Below, piece by piece: positions 55,059-64,000 of a stretch of DNA of 64,000 bases. Where the stretch lies: assembly GCF_001522585.2 (NCBI RefSeq), contig NZ_CP013372.1, positions 248,001 through 312,000 of the forward strand. Direction: 5' to 3'. The translations under genes were made by a program, and so were the position numbers. The notes under the pieces were generated by a model. That model saw only the letters and a program-made list of their open reading frames with translations. It made no database searches and was not told the origin of the DNA. The number at the start of each line of letters is the position of its first letter. Position 1 is the stretch's first letter. This DNA is from Burkholderia sp. NRF60-BP8 (GTDB lineage Bacteria; Pseudomonadota; Gammaproteobacteria; Burkholderiales; Burkholderiaceae).

Positions 55059-55400
55059 ATGAAATCTGTATTCCTAATTAGCATAAGCGACGTGAGACTG
55101 AGAAAAACGTGTGTTGCGTGGATCTCGTCGAATTGGCGCCGCATTGCAGTGCTCGGCGTGCTCGTCATGGCAACCCCTCCGGCATCTGCACAACTCAGTC
55201 AGGTCAATACCTTGCTGATCACTATTCAGAACACGTTGCTCGGTGTGGGCGGGGTGGTGTGTTCGATTTCCATCATCTGGGCCGGCTTCAAAATGATGTT
55301 TCAGCACGCCCGGTTTGGCGATATCGCGCATGTTTTCATCGGCGGCCTTTTCGTTGGCTGCGCAACGGTCATTGCTGGCATGTTGATTCCGACGGCCTAA
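55059..55400 (+). CDS. virB2: VirB2 major pilin
   Basis: A 113-residue pre-pilin: a long signal sequence cut near PASAQ, then two hydrophobic helices separated by a short polar loop (LGVGGVVCSISIIWAGFKMMF and IAHVFIGGLFVGCATVIAGMLI). Size and pattern fit VirB2. An upstream ATG at 55032 is possible, but the GGAG before 55059 is closer. Confidence 0.87.
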   Translation: MKSVFLISISDVRLRKTCVAWISSNWRRIAVLGVLVMATPPASAQLSQVNTLLITIQNTLLGVGGVVCSISIIWAGFKMMFQHARFGDIAHVFIGGLFVGCATVIAGMLIPTA

Positions 55401-55419
55401 CGTGAACACGGAGCTGATT

Positions 55420-55740
55420 GTGAACACACTCTCCGACCCCGTATTCAAAGGCTGCACGCGGCCAGCGATGCTATGGGGCGTTCCACTTGTACCGCTGTTG
55501 ATGGTCGCTGGCGGCATGCTGATCCCGGCAATCTGGGTATTGATGGCGAGTGCGCCTTTGGGTGTCGCAATCGTACTGTTGATCATTCCCGTGTTCGCGA
55601 CGATGCGCATGATTACGCGTCAGGACGACCAACGTCTCGCTCAGCGCATGCTACGCGTGAAAATGAGACTGTGCCAGCGCAACCGGCGCTTCTGGGGCGC
55701 GCATGCCTATGCGCCGATCCGATTGAAGGCGCGAGGGTGA
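55420..55740 (+). CDS. virB3: VirB3 inner-membrane protein
   Basis: A 106-residue protein with the family opening SDPVFKGCTRPAML and two membrane helices, VPLLMVAGGMLI and GVAIVLLIIPVF. The GTG at 55420 is preferred because a GGAG lies six bases before it; another GTG at 55402 would add six residues. It anchors VirB4 to the membrane. Confidence 0.87.
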   Translation: MNTLSDPVFKGCTRPAMLWGVPLVPLLMVAGGMLIPAIWVLMASAPLGVAIVLLIIPVFATMRMITRQDDQRLAQRMLRVKMRLCQRNRRFWGAHAYAPIRLKARG

Positions 55741-55741
55741 C

Positions 55742-58222
55742 ATGAGCACACCGTCGGCACACGCAACCCTCGTACCGCGCGAAGTGGTGCTCGCAGATTT
55801 CATCCCATTTTCGTCGCATGTCACGGACCGCGTGATTCGCACACGCGAGGGTGACTATATACAAATCTGGAAAATTCCCGGGATTGCATTCGAGACGGCC
55901 GATCCTGCCGATATTCTCGCGCGCCATGTCACCTTCAATCAGCTGGTGCGCAATCTGCCGGGTGGCCACGTCGCGCTATGGACGCATCGGCTGCGGCGGC
56001 GTACCGCGGACAGGTTCGAGACGACCTATCTCAACCGATTCTGTCAGGACTTGGCTGAGCGCTACTACGCGAGCTTTGCCGGTTACACGATGATGACCAA
56101 CGAGCTCTACGTGAGCGTCGTATATCGTCCTCACCGGACGCGATTGGGGCGGCTGTTCAGCCGTGCAGCACGCCGTACAGTTGACGACATTCAGCGCGAT
56201 CAGCAAGACGCATTGCGTGCGTTGGCCGATATCGCCGCGCAGATCGAGACTGGTCTCAAACCGTGGTCGCCATGCGCGCTCGGTGTGTATGAACGCCGCG
56301 ATCCATTGACCAAGCGGCTCTGTCGCTATTCCGCCGCGCTCGAGATGCTTGGTTACCTAGTCAACGGAACGTGGGAGGCGGTACCGGTTGGATACGGTCG
56401 AATTTGCGACACTTTACCAACCTCGCGCCTGTTCTTCCACCGTGAGAAGCTCGAGATCCGCACACCTACGCGCACCCGCTATGCGGCGTTGCTCGACCTG
56501 AAGGACTATCCGGAGCAAACCGAGCCAGGCATGCTCAATGGATTGCTCTACGGCGACTTCGAGTACATCGAAACGCAAAGCTTTACCGTGCTTGACCGTC
56601 CCAGTGCCAAGGAGGCGCTCGAGCGCCAGCGCAACCAACTGATTGCGGGAGATGACGTTGCTGTCTCGCAAATCGAGGCAATGGATCAAGCCGCGAACGA
56701 TCTCGTCAATGGCGATTTCGTTTTGGGCGAGTACCACTACACGTTGGCTGTGCTGGGAGATACCTTGGATGAGGTAGTGCGGCATGTCGCCCAAGCACGA
56801 ACGAAGCTTGCAGACGCCGGCTTCCAGAGTGCGCTCATTGATCTGGTCGCCGATGCTGCGTGGTTCGCGCAGTGCCCCGGCAACTGGCGATACCGACCGC
56901 GAGAGGCGAAGCTCACATCACGCAACTTTTGCGCGATGGCCAGTTTGCATAATTTCGCGACTGGAAAGCGAGAGGGTAATCCGTGGGGCGAAGCTATCAC
57001 GATTGTCAAAACGCCCAGCGGGCAACCGCTCTATCTGAATTTTCACGCGACGCCCGAGAAAGTCGACTCAAACGACGAGAAGGCGCTTGCCAACACGCAG
57101 ATCATCGGCCGAGCCGGTGCAGGCAAGACTGTGCTTGAACTGTTTCTGCTCGCGATGGCAATGAAGTACGGTGTGATGGGCGTGCTCTTCGACAAGGACC
57201 GAGGAGCGGAAATCGGGATTCGCGCCATGGGTGGTCAATACACGGTATTTCACCGTGGTGAGCCCACCGGCATGAACCCGTTCCAGTTGGAAGCGGACGA
57301 GGCGACACACAGTTTTTGGATACGTCTCGTGTGCAAGCTGGTCGACAACGGAGTACCGCTGTCCGCGAAGGATGAGCTCGATATCTCTCGCGCGATCCGG
57401 GAGGTTGCACGCATGGATCGATCGCTGCGTCGGTTGTCCATGGTCAGGCAACTGTTGCCAAACGTTGGAGATAACAGTCTTCATGCGCGGCTTGCCAAAT
57501 GGTGCGCCGGCGGGCGCCTCGGGTGGGTGCTCGATAACCCGGTTGACCGGATTGATCTAGATGCGCACCGATTGTTCGGTTTTGACGACACAGAACTGCT
57601 CGACGATCCGGAGGTATGTGCGCCACTGACGATGGTGCTGCTGCATCTGACCGAACGCCTGATCGATGGGCGGCGTTTCATCTATGTGATGACGGAGTTC
57701 TGGAAGCGCCTGCGCGACCCGGTGTTCAGCGAGTTTGCCAACGACAAGCAAAAGACCATTCGCAAGCAAAACGGCCTAGGTATTTTCGATACCCAGTCCC
57801 CTGCGGATGTGCTTAGCAGTCCAATCTCTCGTGCGCTTGTAGAGCAGACGGCTACATTTTTCTTCCTCCCCAACCCGAGCGCAGATCACGATGATTATGT
57901 CCACGGTTTCAAGCTGACCGAAGCAGAATTCAACATTGTGAGACGCATGGGTGAGCACAGCCGGCTGTTCTTGGTCAAGCAGGGTCATCGTTCGGCAATC
58001 GGGCGACTCGATCTCTCGGGAATGGGCGACGTGCTCGATGTCCTGTCGGGCACGTCAGACAATGTTGCGTTGCTCAATACGATCCGGGCCAAGGTCGGGG
58101 ACGACCCCGATATGTGGTTGCCGCGCTTTCATGATGCCCTGACTGCTCGCCGGCGCCAGACGAGTGCGTTTCAAACCGCATTGTCGAGCACCGCTACACA
58201 CGTGCAAGGTGGTGTTCTATGA
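55742..58222 (+). CDS. virB4: VirB4 ATPase
   Basis: An 826-residue ATPase that powers pilus and channel assembly. The N-terminal CagE/TrbE-like domain fills about 1-400; Walker A is IIGRAGAGKTVLEL (Lys near 461). The later NDKQKTIRKQNG and the final ATPase segment are conserved. The Walker B segment reads IYVMTEFWKRL, where the usual Asp-Glu is Thr-Glu. It overlaps the virB6 start by four bases. Confidence 0.93.
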   Translation: MSTPSAHATLVPREVVLADFIPFSSHVTDRVIRTREGDYIQIWKIPGIAFETADPADILARHVTFNQLVRNLPGGHVALWTHRLRRRTADRFETTYLNRFCQDLAERYYASFAGYTMMTNELYVSVVYRPHRTRLGRLFSRAARRTVDDIQRDQQDALRALADIAAQIETGLKPWSPCALGVYERRDPLTKRLCRYSAALEMLGYLVNGTWEAVPVGYGRICDTLPTSRLFFHREKLEIRTPTRTRYAALLDLKDYPEQTEPGMLNGLLYGDFEYIETQSFTVLDRPSAKEALERQRNQLIAGDDVAVSQIEAMDQAANDLVNGDFVLGEYHYTLAVLGDTLDEVVRHVAQARTKLADAGFQSALIDLVADAAWFAQCPGNWRYRPREAKLTSRNFCAMASLHNFATGKREGNPWGEAITIVKTPSGQPLYLNFHATPEKVDSNDEKALANTQIIGRAGAGKTVLELFLLAMAMKYGVMGVLFDKDRGAEIGIRAMGGQYTVFHRGEPTGMNPFQLEADEATHSFWIRLVCKLVDNGVPLSAKDELDISRAIREVARMDRSLRRLSMVRQLLPNVGDNSLHARLAKWCAGGRLGWVLDNPVDRIDLDAHRLFGFDDTELLDDPEVCAPLTMVLLHLTERLIDGRRFIYVMTEFWKRLRDPVFSEFANDKQKTIRKQNGLGIFDTQSPADVLSSPISRALVEQTATFFFLPNPSADHDDYVHGFKLTEAEFNIVRRMGEHSRLFLVKQGHRSAIGRLDLSGMGDVLDVLSGTSDNVALLNTIRAKVGDDPDMWLPRFHDALTARRRQTSAFQTALSSTATHVQGGVL

Positions 58223-59370
58223 ATGGCCTCTTCAGCGCGGTGGGCGGTACGCTCGAAAATGGTATGCACACGTACGTGAGCGATGCATCGTCTGCGTTGT
58301 CGTCCGCGTTAGTACCCGCGGCTACCACGGGAGTGGTGATCTGGGTTCTCGCGTATGGCATGGCAGTGATTCGCGGAGAGGCACACGAGCCGGTGCCGGC
58401 ATTTGCGTGGCGAGGTATGAAAGTCGTCATCACGCTCGCGTTTGCGCTAAGTGCGGGGCTGTACCAGTCCCAGGTCGTCAGTGCCGTGAGCGAGACGACA
58501 ACCGGCGTCGCCCAGGCAATTCAGACAGCAGCCGTTCGTACCGGCGCAGGAAATGTTGGATGCGGGTCAGTAGAACAAGCGAGCGAGGCAAGCGAGCATG
58601 CTGTGGGCATTTATCGGACGCTCGATTGCTACGATCGGCAGCTTAACCTCGTGGTCGACGCCTATTTCGACAAAGCGACCCATGAAGGTCTGAGCATGAG
58701 CGGCATCGTCGCAGGTATCGGCGACCTCGCTTGTGGTCTGGTTGCCGCCTTCGGGGGCGCAATCTTTCTGATGGTGCTCGGCGTCGAAGTGATGATGGCA
58801 CGCATGCTGCTCGACCTCGTACTTGCGCTGGGTCCCATATTCATTGCGTGTGGAGCATTTAGTCCTACTGTTAGATTTTTCGAAGCATGGACTGCCAAGC
58901 TCGTGAACTATGCGCTGTTGCAAGTGTTGGTTGCGGCTTTTCTTGGTCTCGCGCTCGCAGCGTTCTCGGCCAACCTCGCACCGTTTCAAGTAACGACTGC
59001 TGATCCGGACGCTTCTGCCGATGCGTTGGCCGCTGCCGCCCGTCAAGCACTTCAAGCAAGCGCCCCGTGGGCGGCGGCTTTCGGCATGTTTGTTACATCC
59101 ATGCTATTGGCGACGATTGGGTGGCAGTTGCCGGCTGTGGCTTCGGGGCTTGCGGGCGGTGCGACTGTCTCAGGCTTTGGAGCGTTTGTCGCCGGCTACG
59201 CATCCAGACAGGCGGCCGGTGCGATGGCCTTCGCACTGCGCAGTGCAAACCGAAACGCGTCTTCCGGCGGTCAAATATCTAGGCCTGGCGCATTAGTGAG
59301 CACCGTCTCGCCGCATCCTCCCGCCTATCAACGGGCTGCACGCGAGCAGCTTGACCGTGCGCACGACTGA
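58219..59370 (+). CDS. virB6: VirB6 inner-membrane channel protein
   Basis: A 383-residue TrbL/VirB6-family protein with about six helices, including LDLVLALGPIFIACGAF followed by FEAWTAKLVNYALLQVLV, with the invariant Trp. A central periplasmic loop with two Cys (GNVGCGSVEQ, LDCYDR) may form a disulfide. Here it precedes virB5, the reverse of the Agrobacterium order. Confidence 0.9.
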   Translation: MNGLFSAVGGTLENGMHTYVSDASSALSSALVPAATTGVVIWVLAYGMAVIRGEAHEPVPAFAWRGMKVVITLAFALSAGLYQSQVVSAVSETTTGVAQAIQTAAVRTGAGNVGCGSVEQASEASEHAVGIYRTLDCYDRQLNLVVDAYFDKATHEGLSMSGIVAGIGDLACGLVAAFGGAIFLMVLGVEVMMARMLLDLVLALGPIFIACGAFSPTVRFFEAWTAKLVNYALLQVLVAAFLGLALAAFSANLAPFQVTTADPDASADALAAAARQALQASAPWAAAFGMFVTSMLLATIGWQLPAVASGLAGGATVSGFGAFVAGYASRQAAGAMAFALRSANRNASSGGQISRPGALVSTVSPHPPAYQRAAREQLDRAHD

Positions 59371-59385
59371 ACAGGAAGCGAAGCC

Positions 59386-60093
59386 ATGAAGCGATACCTA
59401 TTCACGCATGTACTGATGAGCGTCATTGTCGCGGGCTCGGCGTCGTTTATTGAGCCGGCGAAAGCGGAAATCTATTCGGTCTATGACGAAAAGAACGTCG
59501 CCCAGGCGATCGCGATGGTCGGGCAGCTCAAACAACAAGTGCAGCAGGAGATGGCGTTGTACCGCTCAATGAGCGGCGCGCGCGGCTTTGGTGCGTTGCT
59601 GGATAGACCGGGGGTGGTCAATGCGTTGCCGGGCAATTGGCAAAGCGTGTATGCAGCGATTCGCGAGGGAGGGTATGCCGGATTGACTGGTCCGGCCCAG
59701 GCGCTGCGTGCGCAAAGCAAGCTCTACGACTGTGAAGATCAGCATGGCATCGATCAGCGAATTTGTCAGCGTGCATTAAACAAGCCATTTCAGGATAAGG
59801 CACTTGGCCTGCAGGCATATCAGACCGAGCTTGCCGAACTCGACCGGATTGAACGTCTGATGCGGCACATCGATACGACACGGGATCCGAAGGGTATCGC
59901 GGAACTGCAAGCACGAATCCAGTCGGAGAGTGTGGCAGTCGGCAACGAAATGACGAAGTTGCAGATGTTCAAGATGCTCGCGGAAACCGAGGATCGCTTG
60001 ATTACCGAGCAGCAGACTGAACTGCTTCTTAAGCGAGCGGGCAACACGCGGCGACTTCAGGATCAGATGGTGCCGATCACGTTTGGTCGATAA
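59386..60093 (+). CDS. virB5: VirB5 minor pilin
   Basis: A 235-residue periplasmic protein with a signal peptide cut near PAKAE. Long helices, such as AIAMVGQLKQQVQQEMALYRSM and IERLMRHIDTTRD, match the VirB5/TraC helical bundle found at the pilus tip. A two-Cys pair (YDCEDQHGIDQRICQ) is visible. It follows virB6 by 15 bp and precedes the small lipoprotein gene. Confidence 0.88.
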   Translation: MKRYLFTHVLMSVIVAGSASFIEPAKAEIYSVYDEKNVAQAIAMVGQLKQQVQQEMALYRSMSGARGFGALLDRPGVVNALPGNWQSVYAAIREGGYAGLTGPAQALRAQSKLYDCEDQHGIDQRICQRALNKPFQDKALGLQAYQTELAELDRIERLMRHIDTTRDPKGIAELQARIQSESVAVGNEMTKLQMFKMLAETEDRLITEQQTELLLKRAGNTRRLQDQMVPITFGR

Positions 60094-60104
60094 GGAGAAC
60101 TGCA

Positions 60105-60278
60105 ATGACGCGACGCCGGATGATATGCGTGCTTATCGGGCTGAGCATGTCGATGTCCGGATGCAGCGGTGTGCCGTCCAGGCTCGTGCTACCCGATGGA
60201 GCTCACCGCGTACCGGTCAATCAGCAACTGCCGGTGCCGCCGGGGGCGAACCTGCGGCTGGAAGGAGCTTGTCCGTGA
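60105..60278 (+). CDS. virB7: VirB7-like small lipoprotein
   Basis: A 57-residue protein with signal sequence and lipobox MSGCS (Cys near residue 20), followed by a polar proline-rich tail ending EGACP. A GGAGAAC site precedes the ATG. Its place between virB5 and virB8 and its size fit VirB7, which pairs with VirB9 in the outer-membrane core. The second Cys near the C-terminus could form that disulfide. Its stop overlaps the virB8 start. Confidence 0.8.
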   Translation: MTRRRMICVLIGLSMSMSGCSGVPSRLVLPDGAHRVPVNQQLPVPPGANLRLEGACP

Positions 60279-60979
60279 ACGATCAAAGCGATTATCGGCG
60301 TGCGCTTGATTTTGAGGCGTCGCTCACCGCGTTGCAGGCATGCTCCGAGCGTCGCGCATGGCAAGTGGCGTTTGCCGCCGTTATTGTTGCGGTCGGTTCG
60401 GTAGCGGCGCTTGCCGTGATGATGCCGTTTTATCGCGTGGTGCCGTTGCCTATCGAGGTGAACAAGCTCACCGGCGAGGCGCAATTCATCGAGGTGCTCG
60501 ACGCAAAACGCGTGCCGCTGCGTGAGATCGAAGATAAGCACTGGGTCGAAGTCTATGTACGCACTCGCGAGCGCTACGACTGGGGACTGTTGCAAATGGA
60601 TTATGACCGTGTCCTGGATATGAGCGACGAATCGGTCGCGCGCGCATATCGTCAAATCTATAGCGGTCCGAACGCGTTGGATCAGCAACTGGGCGCGTCA
60701 GTTCAATACCGCACCCGAATAGTGTCGACGACGCTCGTGCCCGACGAGCCGGGACATGCTGTCGTGCATCTCGAGCGCACGGTGCGCAAGAATGGCATCG
60801 ATACCGGTGAGCCAGCAAAGCGCTTTGTTATTACGCTCGCCTTTACCTACCGCCCCACGGTGCTGGTGCGGGAACGTTCGGCCATCGAAAATCCATTCGG
60901 CTTCAAGGTGACGGCGTACAGCCGAGATGCGGAGGATACGCCACCTGCTCCACAGGCCGGTGCAGGAGCTGGCCGATGA
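60275..60979 (+). CDS. virB8: VirB8 inner-membrane assembly protein
   Basis: A 234-residue bitopic protein: one helix at about 28-55 (WQVAFAAVIVAVGSVAALAVMM) and a periplasmic NTF2-like domain with VYVRTRERYDW and the C-terminal FVITLAFTYRPTVLVRERSAIENPFGFKVTAY segment. A GTG start overlaps the virB7 stop (GTGA); the frame upstream lies inside virB7. It links inner and outer core parts. Confidence 0.9.
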   Translation: MNDQSDYRRALDFEASLTALQACSERRAWQVAFAAVIVAVGSVAALAVMMPFYRVVPLPIEVNKLTGEAQFIEVLDAKRVPLREIEDKHWVEVYVRTRERYDWGLLQMDYDRVLDMSDESVARAYRQIYSGPNALDQQLGASVQYRTRIVSTTLVPDEPGHAVVHLERTVRKNGIDTGEPAKRFVITLAFTYRPTVLVRERSAIENPFGFKVTAYSRDAEDTPPAPQAGAGAGR

Positions 60980-61800
60980 ATACGCTCGCGACCATGGCGA
61001 TCCTGTTGGCGTGCTTTGCGGCGCAAGCAGTCGACGCACACATCATGCCGGACTGGACGCGCGATGCCAGGGTGCGCAAAGTGCGTTATGTGCCGGACGA
61101 AGTCGTGCGCATTATCGCGCAGCGCGGCTTTGCCACCCACGTCGAGCTGGATCCGACCGAGCACATTCTTGTGGTTGCGCCAGGGGACCGCGACGGTTGG
61201 TATGTGGTAGCCAATCGGGGAGACCATGACGTTTATCTGAAGCCGAAACTCGCCGCTCATGACACGAATCTGATTGTCCGGACCGATCGGCGCAGCTACA
61301 GTTTTGATCTTCTCGTTCTGCCCCTGAAAGCGCGCTTTGGCAACGCGCACGAGATGTACCGGGTAAGTTTCGTGTACCCGGACACCGCTGCGTCGGATAC
61401 GTCTATTGCCGCGCGCTTGGCGTGTTTGCAGAAACGGCTGTCTCAGCCGTCCGTCGTGCGTAACGCCGCGTACTCGATGCAGGTCATGCCACATGCAGAG
61501 GATATCGCACCGTCCGCAGTATGGGACGACGGTCGCTTTACGTACATTCGAATCCCCAACAATCGTCGTATACCCGCGATCTTCCGAATCGAGGACGATG
61601 ACACCGAACGCGTGGTGGACAAGCACATGGACCGTGATGTGGTGGTCGTCCACGAGCTTGCTCGCCGACTCGTGTTGCGTCTGGGCGATGAGGCGGTTGG
61701 TTTGTGGAACGACGCATTCGACATTGATGGCGTCGCGCCGCGGCACGGTGTGACGGTCGACGGCGTGCGCCGCACGCTGCGGAGTCGCGAACATGACTGA
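60976..61800 (+). CDS. virB9: VirB9 outer-core protein
   Basis: A 274-residue periplasmic protein with signal peptide cut near AVDAH. The N-terminal domain has VRYVPDEVVRIIAQRGFATHVELD, and the CagX C-terminal domain has WDDGRFTYIRIPNNRRIPAIF, the typical motif for VirB10 and VirB7 binding. It overlaps virB8 by four bases and virB10 by eight. Confidence 0.92.
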   Translation: MNTLATMAILLACFAAQAVDAHIMPDWTRDARVRKVRYVPDEVVRIIAQRGFATHVELDPTEHILVVAPGDRDGWYVVANRGDHDVYLKPKLAAHDTNLIVRTDRRSYSFDLLVLPLKARFGNAHEMYRVSFVYPDTAASDTSIAARLACLQKRLSQPSVVRNAAYSMQVMPHAEDIAPSAVWDDGRFTYIRIPNNRRIPAIFRIEDDDTERVVDKHMDRDVVVVHELARRLVLRLGDEAVGLWNDAFDIDGVAPRHGVTVDGVRRTLRSREHD

Positions 61801-63016
61801 GGACACTTCGCCCAACGGCGCAGCGACGGACGACAGGATCCGTCGCAACAGCTCGGCAGATATGGATACAGATACAGGATCCGAATCGTCTGTCATGCTC
61901 GATCGCGGCATGCCCAGCCTGGATGGGTTCGGGCGACGATCGTTCATCAACTGGCTAGTACCGCTCGCGATCATCGTACTTGCGCTAATAGGCGCGGTCT
62001 GGACAGTTCATGGTGTGCTCGCTCACCGAGACGAGGCTGCGCGTGCGCGCCGCAGTGCGCTCCATGCGCGAGGCGCACACGAAAAGGTGTTCGACGAGGT
62101 GCCGGCACTTGCCGAGCCTGCATCGGCTGCTGCTATGCCTATACCGGCGCCAGCACCGGCCGCGGTACAGCCTGCGCCGTCCAGTGATCGTGCTGCTCCG
62201 TTACGCAGCTACTACGACGCGCCGTTGCTTGCCGTTGGGGCCAGCAATGGGCAAATGGCAGACGCGAGCGAGAGTGAGTCAGCTTCCCCCAGTATTTTGC
62301 CCGTACATGCGGACCAGCCGCCGTCGAATGCGACTGCCGGTATGGCCGAGGAGCGGGCGAAACCCTTCTCACAGCCGCTGTCTCAGGTGCTCACGCCGAC
62401 GCGCATGCCAAAGATGATGGCAGCGTTTATCGGCAACCGCAGTTTGCTACTCGCTCAGGGCACAAAGATCGATTGCGCGGGCGACACCGCGTTCGATTCC
62501 ACCCAGGCAGGTATATCGACTTGCACGGTCGCACGTAACGTCTATTCCGACGACGGGCGCGTGGTGCTGATCGAGCGCGGCTCGCAAATTAATTGCGAAT
62601 ATCGTGCGAATCTTGCGCCTGGGCAACGACGTGTATTTATTCTGTCAGCACGAATTGCTACGCCGCACGGGGTAGCCGTACAGATCGATTCGCCGGTAGC
62701 CGATGCACTGGGCCGCATGGGTATGGATGGATCGATCGAGAATCACTGGGGCGCGCGCGTGGGCGCGGCGATGATGCTCGGACTGAGCCACGATGCGATC
62801 GGTTATCTGGCCACGCGCGGCGGCAATGGCAACGGCACGATTGTCTACCAGAACACACAGGCGCAAGGCAGCGACATGGCCACACGCGTACTCGATCAGA
62901 CCATCAATATTGCCCCGACGCTCAGGCAACATCAGGGTACCGAGTTTACGATTGTCCTTGCTCGCGATCTGGACTTCAGCTCGGTTTATGCACTGGAGCC
63001 GGAGGGGGGGCGATGA
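61793..63016 (+). CDS. virB10: VirB10 channel-core protein
   Basis: A 407-residue protein of the TrbI family: cytoplasmic N-terminus, one inner-membrane helix at about 60-80 (LVPLAIIVLALIGAVWTVHG), a proline-rich periplasmic linker, and a C-terminal barrel with LLAQGTKIDCAG, NVYSDDGRVVLIERGSQI and a final hydrophobic helix pair for the outer membrane (VGAAMMLGLSHD region). It spans both membranes and passes the ATP signal outward. It overlaps virB11 by four bases. Confidence 0.92.
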   Translation: MTEDTSPNGAATDDRIRRNSSADMDTDTGSESSVMLDRGMPSLDGFGRRSFINWLVPLAIIVLALIGAVWTVHGVLAHRDEAARARRSALHARGAHEKVFDEVPALAEPASAAAMPIPAPAPAAVQPAPSSDRAAPLRSYYDAPLLAVGASNGQMADASESESASPSILPVHADQPPSNATAGMAEERAKPFSQPLSQVLTPTRMPKMMAAFIGNRSLLLAQGTKIDCAGDTAFDSTQAGISTCTVARNVYSDDGRVVLIERGSQINCEYRANLAPGQRRVFILSARIATPHGVAVQIDSPVADALGRMGMDGSIENHWGARVGAAMMLGLSHDAIGYLATRGGNGNGTIVYQNTQAQGSDMATRVLDQTINIAPTLRQHQGTEFTIVLARDLDFSSVYALEPEGGR

Positions 63017-64000
63017 AGGCGTTCGACGCAACACGTCAGCCGCAAACCGATCGCGTAGCCGATGCGATGTCGGTATTGCCCGACGATGCATCGGTGACGG
63101 AGCTGATGCGTTCATTCGCACCGTTGCTCGACGACGAAGCCGTAACGGAGCTCGTGATCAACCGACCACGGCGTATTCTGACCGAAACCCATCGCGGGTG
63201 GCAGGCACACGATTTACCGGAACTTGATTTCGAACGACTCATGGCGTTCGCCGTGGCGATTGCCACATTGACGAATCAGGGCGTCTCGACCGAGCATCCG
63301 CTGCTTTCCGCGCTATTACCGGATAACGCGCGCCTCCAACTCGTGGTGCCGCCCGTGGTTCCGCCGCGGACGGTATCGATCACGATCAGGCGCCCGAGCG
63401 CCGATGAAAAGACGCTTGAGTGCCATCGTGCCGACGGCATGTTTGAGGACACGGTTTGGCGACACGTTGATGGTCTCGGCAAGACAGGCTTAGCGTTGCG
63501 CGGAGCCGATCGGATGCTCGTCGAGCGGCTCGAAGCGCGTGATTTTTCCGCCTTCTTTGAAAGCGCCGTGCGAGCACGCCGCAATATTGTCATTGTCGGA
63601 AGCACGGGCTCCGGCAAGACGAGCTTTATGCGCAGCTTGTGCCGATACCTGAGCGCAACCGAGCGCATCGTGACGATCGAAGACGTACGCGAGCTGTTCA
63701 TTCGGCATCTCGAAAACTGCGTCCATCTCCTCTATAGCAAAGGCGCTCAGGGGCGCGCACACATAACGCCTGCAGATTTGATTGCCTGCGCCATGCGCAT
63801 GCGTCCCGACCGGGTGTTGCTTGCCGAGCTCCGCGGGGCGGAAGCGTACGACTTCCTGAAGCTTTTGACCACCGGGCACGCCGGCTCGATGACGAGTTTT
63901 CATGCGTCCAGTGCGGGCATTGCCATCGAGCGTTTTGCGCTCATGGCGAAGGAGCATCCCGAGGCAGCCGCCTGGGACATTGCTTCGCTCAAGCGTGTGC
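63013..64000 (+). CDS. virB11: VirB11 ATPase (truncated by window end)
   Basis: The first 329 residues of a hexameric traffic ATPase. The N-terminal domain (about 1-165) is followed by Walker A IVGSTGSGKTSF (Lys near 202), the Asp box VTIEDVREL, Walker B RVLLAELRGAEAYDFLKLL and the His box TGHAGSMTSFHA. The ATG overlaps the virB10 stop (ATGA). Family length is about 340, so only a few C-terminal residues are missing. Confidence 0.93.
   Translation, partial: MKAFDATRQPQTDRVADAMSVLPDDASVTELMRSFAPLLDDEAVTELVINRPRRILTETHRGWQAHDLPELDFERLMAFAVAIATLTNQGVSTEHPLLSALLPDNARLQLVVPPVVPPRTVSITIRRPSADEKTLECHRADGMFEDTVWRHVDGLGKTGLALRGADRMLVERLEARDFSAFFESAVRARRNIVIVGSTGSGKTSFMRSLCRYLSATERIVTIEDVRELFIRHLENCVHLLYSKGAQGRAHITPADLIACAMRMRPDRVLLAELRGAEAYDFLKLLTTGHAGSMTSFHASSAGIAIERFALMAKEHPEAAAWDIASLKRV

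Overview
The window is GC-rich DNA (AT-rich only in a few islands) from a Gram-negative betaproteobacterium, most probably Burkholderia. This rests on the gene families: a BpaC-type trimeric autotransporter, an H-NS protein of the betaproteobacterial type, a Burkholderia-type 16-stranded porin, CepI-like LuxI chemistry, and dense two-component systems. It reads as a secondary chromosome or accessory region: core-like regulatory genes on the left, then a long mosaic of acquired modules. Species cannot be fixed from the sequence.

Layout. (1) 1-16.9 kb: trimeric autotransporter adhesin, a BvgS-like hybrid histidine kinase, an OmpR-type regulator with a degenerate receiver, a divergent DctB/FixJ-type kinase-regulator pair, alpha-carbonic anhydrase, an outer-membrane barrel, a MarC-family protein and a Kv-type ion channel. 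(2) 17-18.3 kb: H-NS-family protein and an orphan gene. (3) 18.4-30.6 kb: a quorum-sensing module (LuxI and LuxR) beside a tightly coupled ten-gene biosynthetic operon on the minus strand. The operon holds an ACP, an AMP ligase, a BtrK-like PLP decarboxylase, two acyl-CoA-dehydrogenase-like proteins, a GNAT, and two active/inactive pairs of ketoacyl-ACP-synthase-III-like proteins arranged like PqsB/PqsC. Lux-box-like sites sit upstream of luxI and of the operon. This is the strongest candidate for an undescribed system. (4) 30.7-40.8 kb: a GntR/FCD regulator, three small XRE repressors with a repeated CTAAG-N5-CTTAG operator, and a catabolic operon: branched-chain-amino-acid-type ABC importer, amidase, DUF1185 protein and porin. 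(5) 40.9-45.8 kb: decayed toxin-antitoxin genes, a soluble histidine kinase, an intact TacA/TacT-like module, a DUF1016 pseudogene and an IS3 remnant. (6) 45.8-52.8 kb: a six-gene terpenoid cluster (dxs, squalene/phytoene-synthase-like, ispH, two Rieske oxygenases, class I terpene synthase) between two IS3 remnants. (7) 54.4-64 kb: a VirB type IV secretion operon (virB1-2-3-4-6-5-7-8-9-10-11) that runs off the window end.

How the modules would work. In region 3 the LuxR protein, with the acyl-homoserine lactone made by LuxI, would switch on both luxI and the operon. The ligase would load an amino acid on the ACP, the PLP enzyme would decarboxylate it, the dehydrogenases would desaturate it, and the KAS-III-like pairs would condense it with acyl groups. 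In region 6, dxs and ispH raise MEP-pathway supply, the synthases build the skeleton, and the Rieske enzymes oxidise it. Both product assignments are inferences from gene content.
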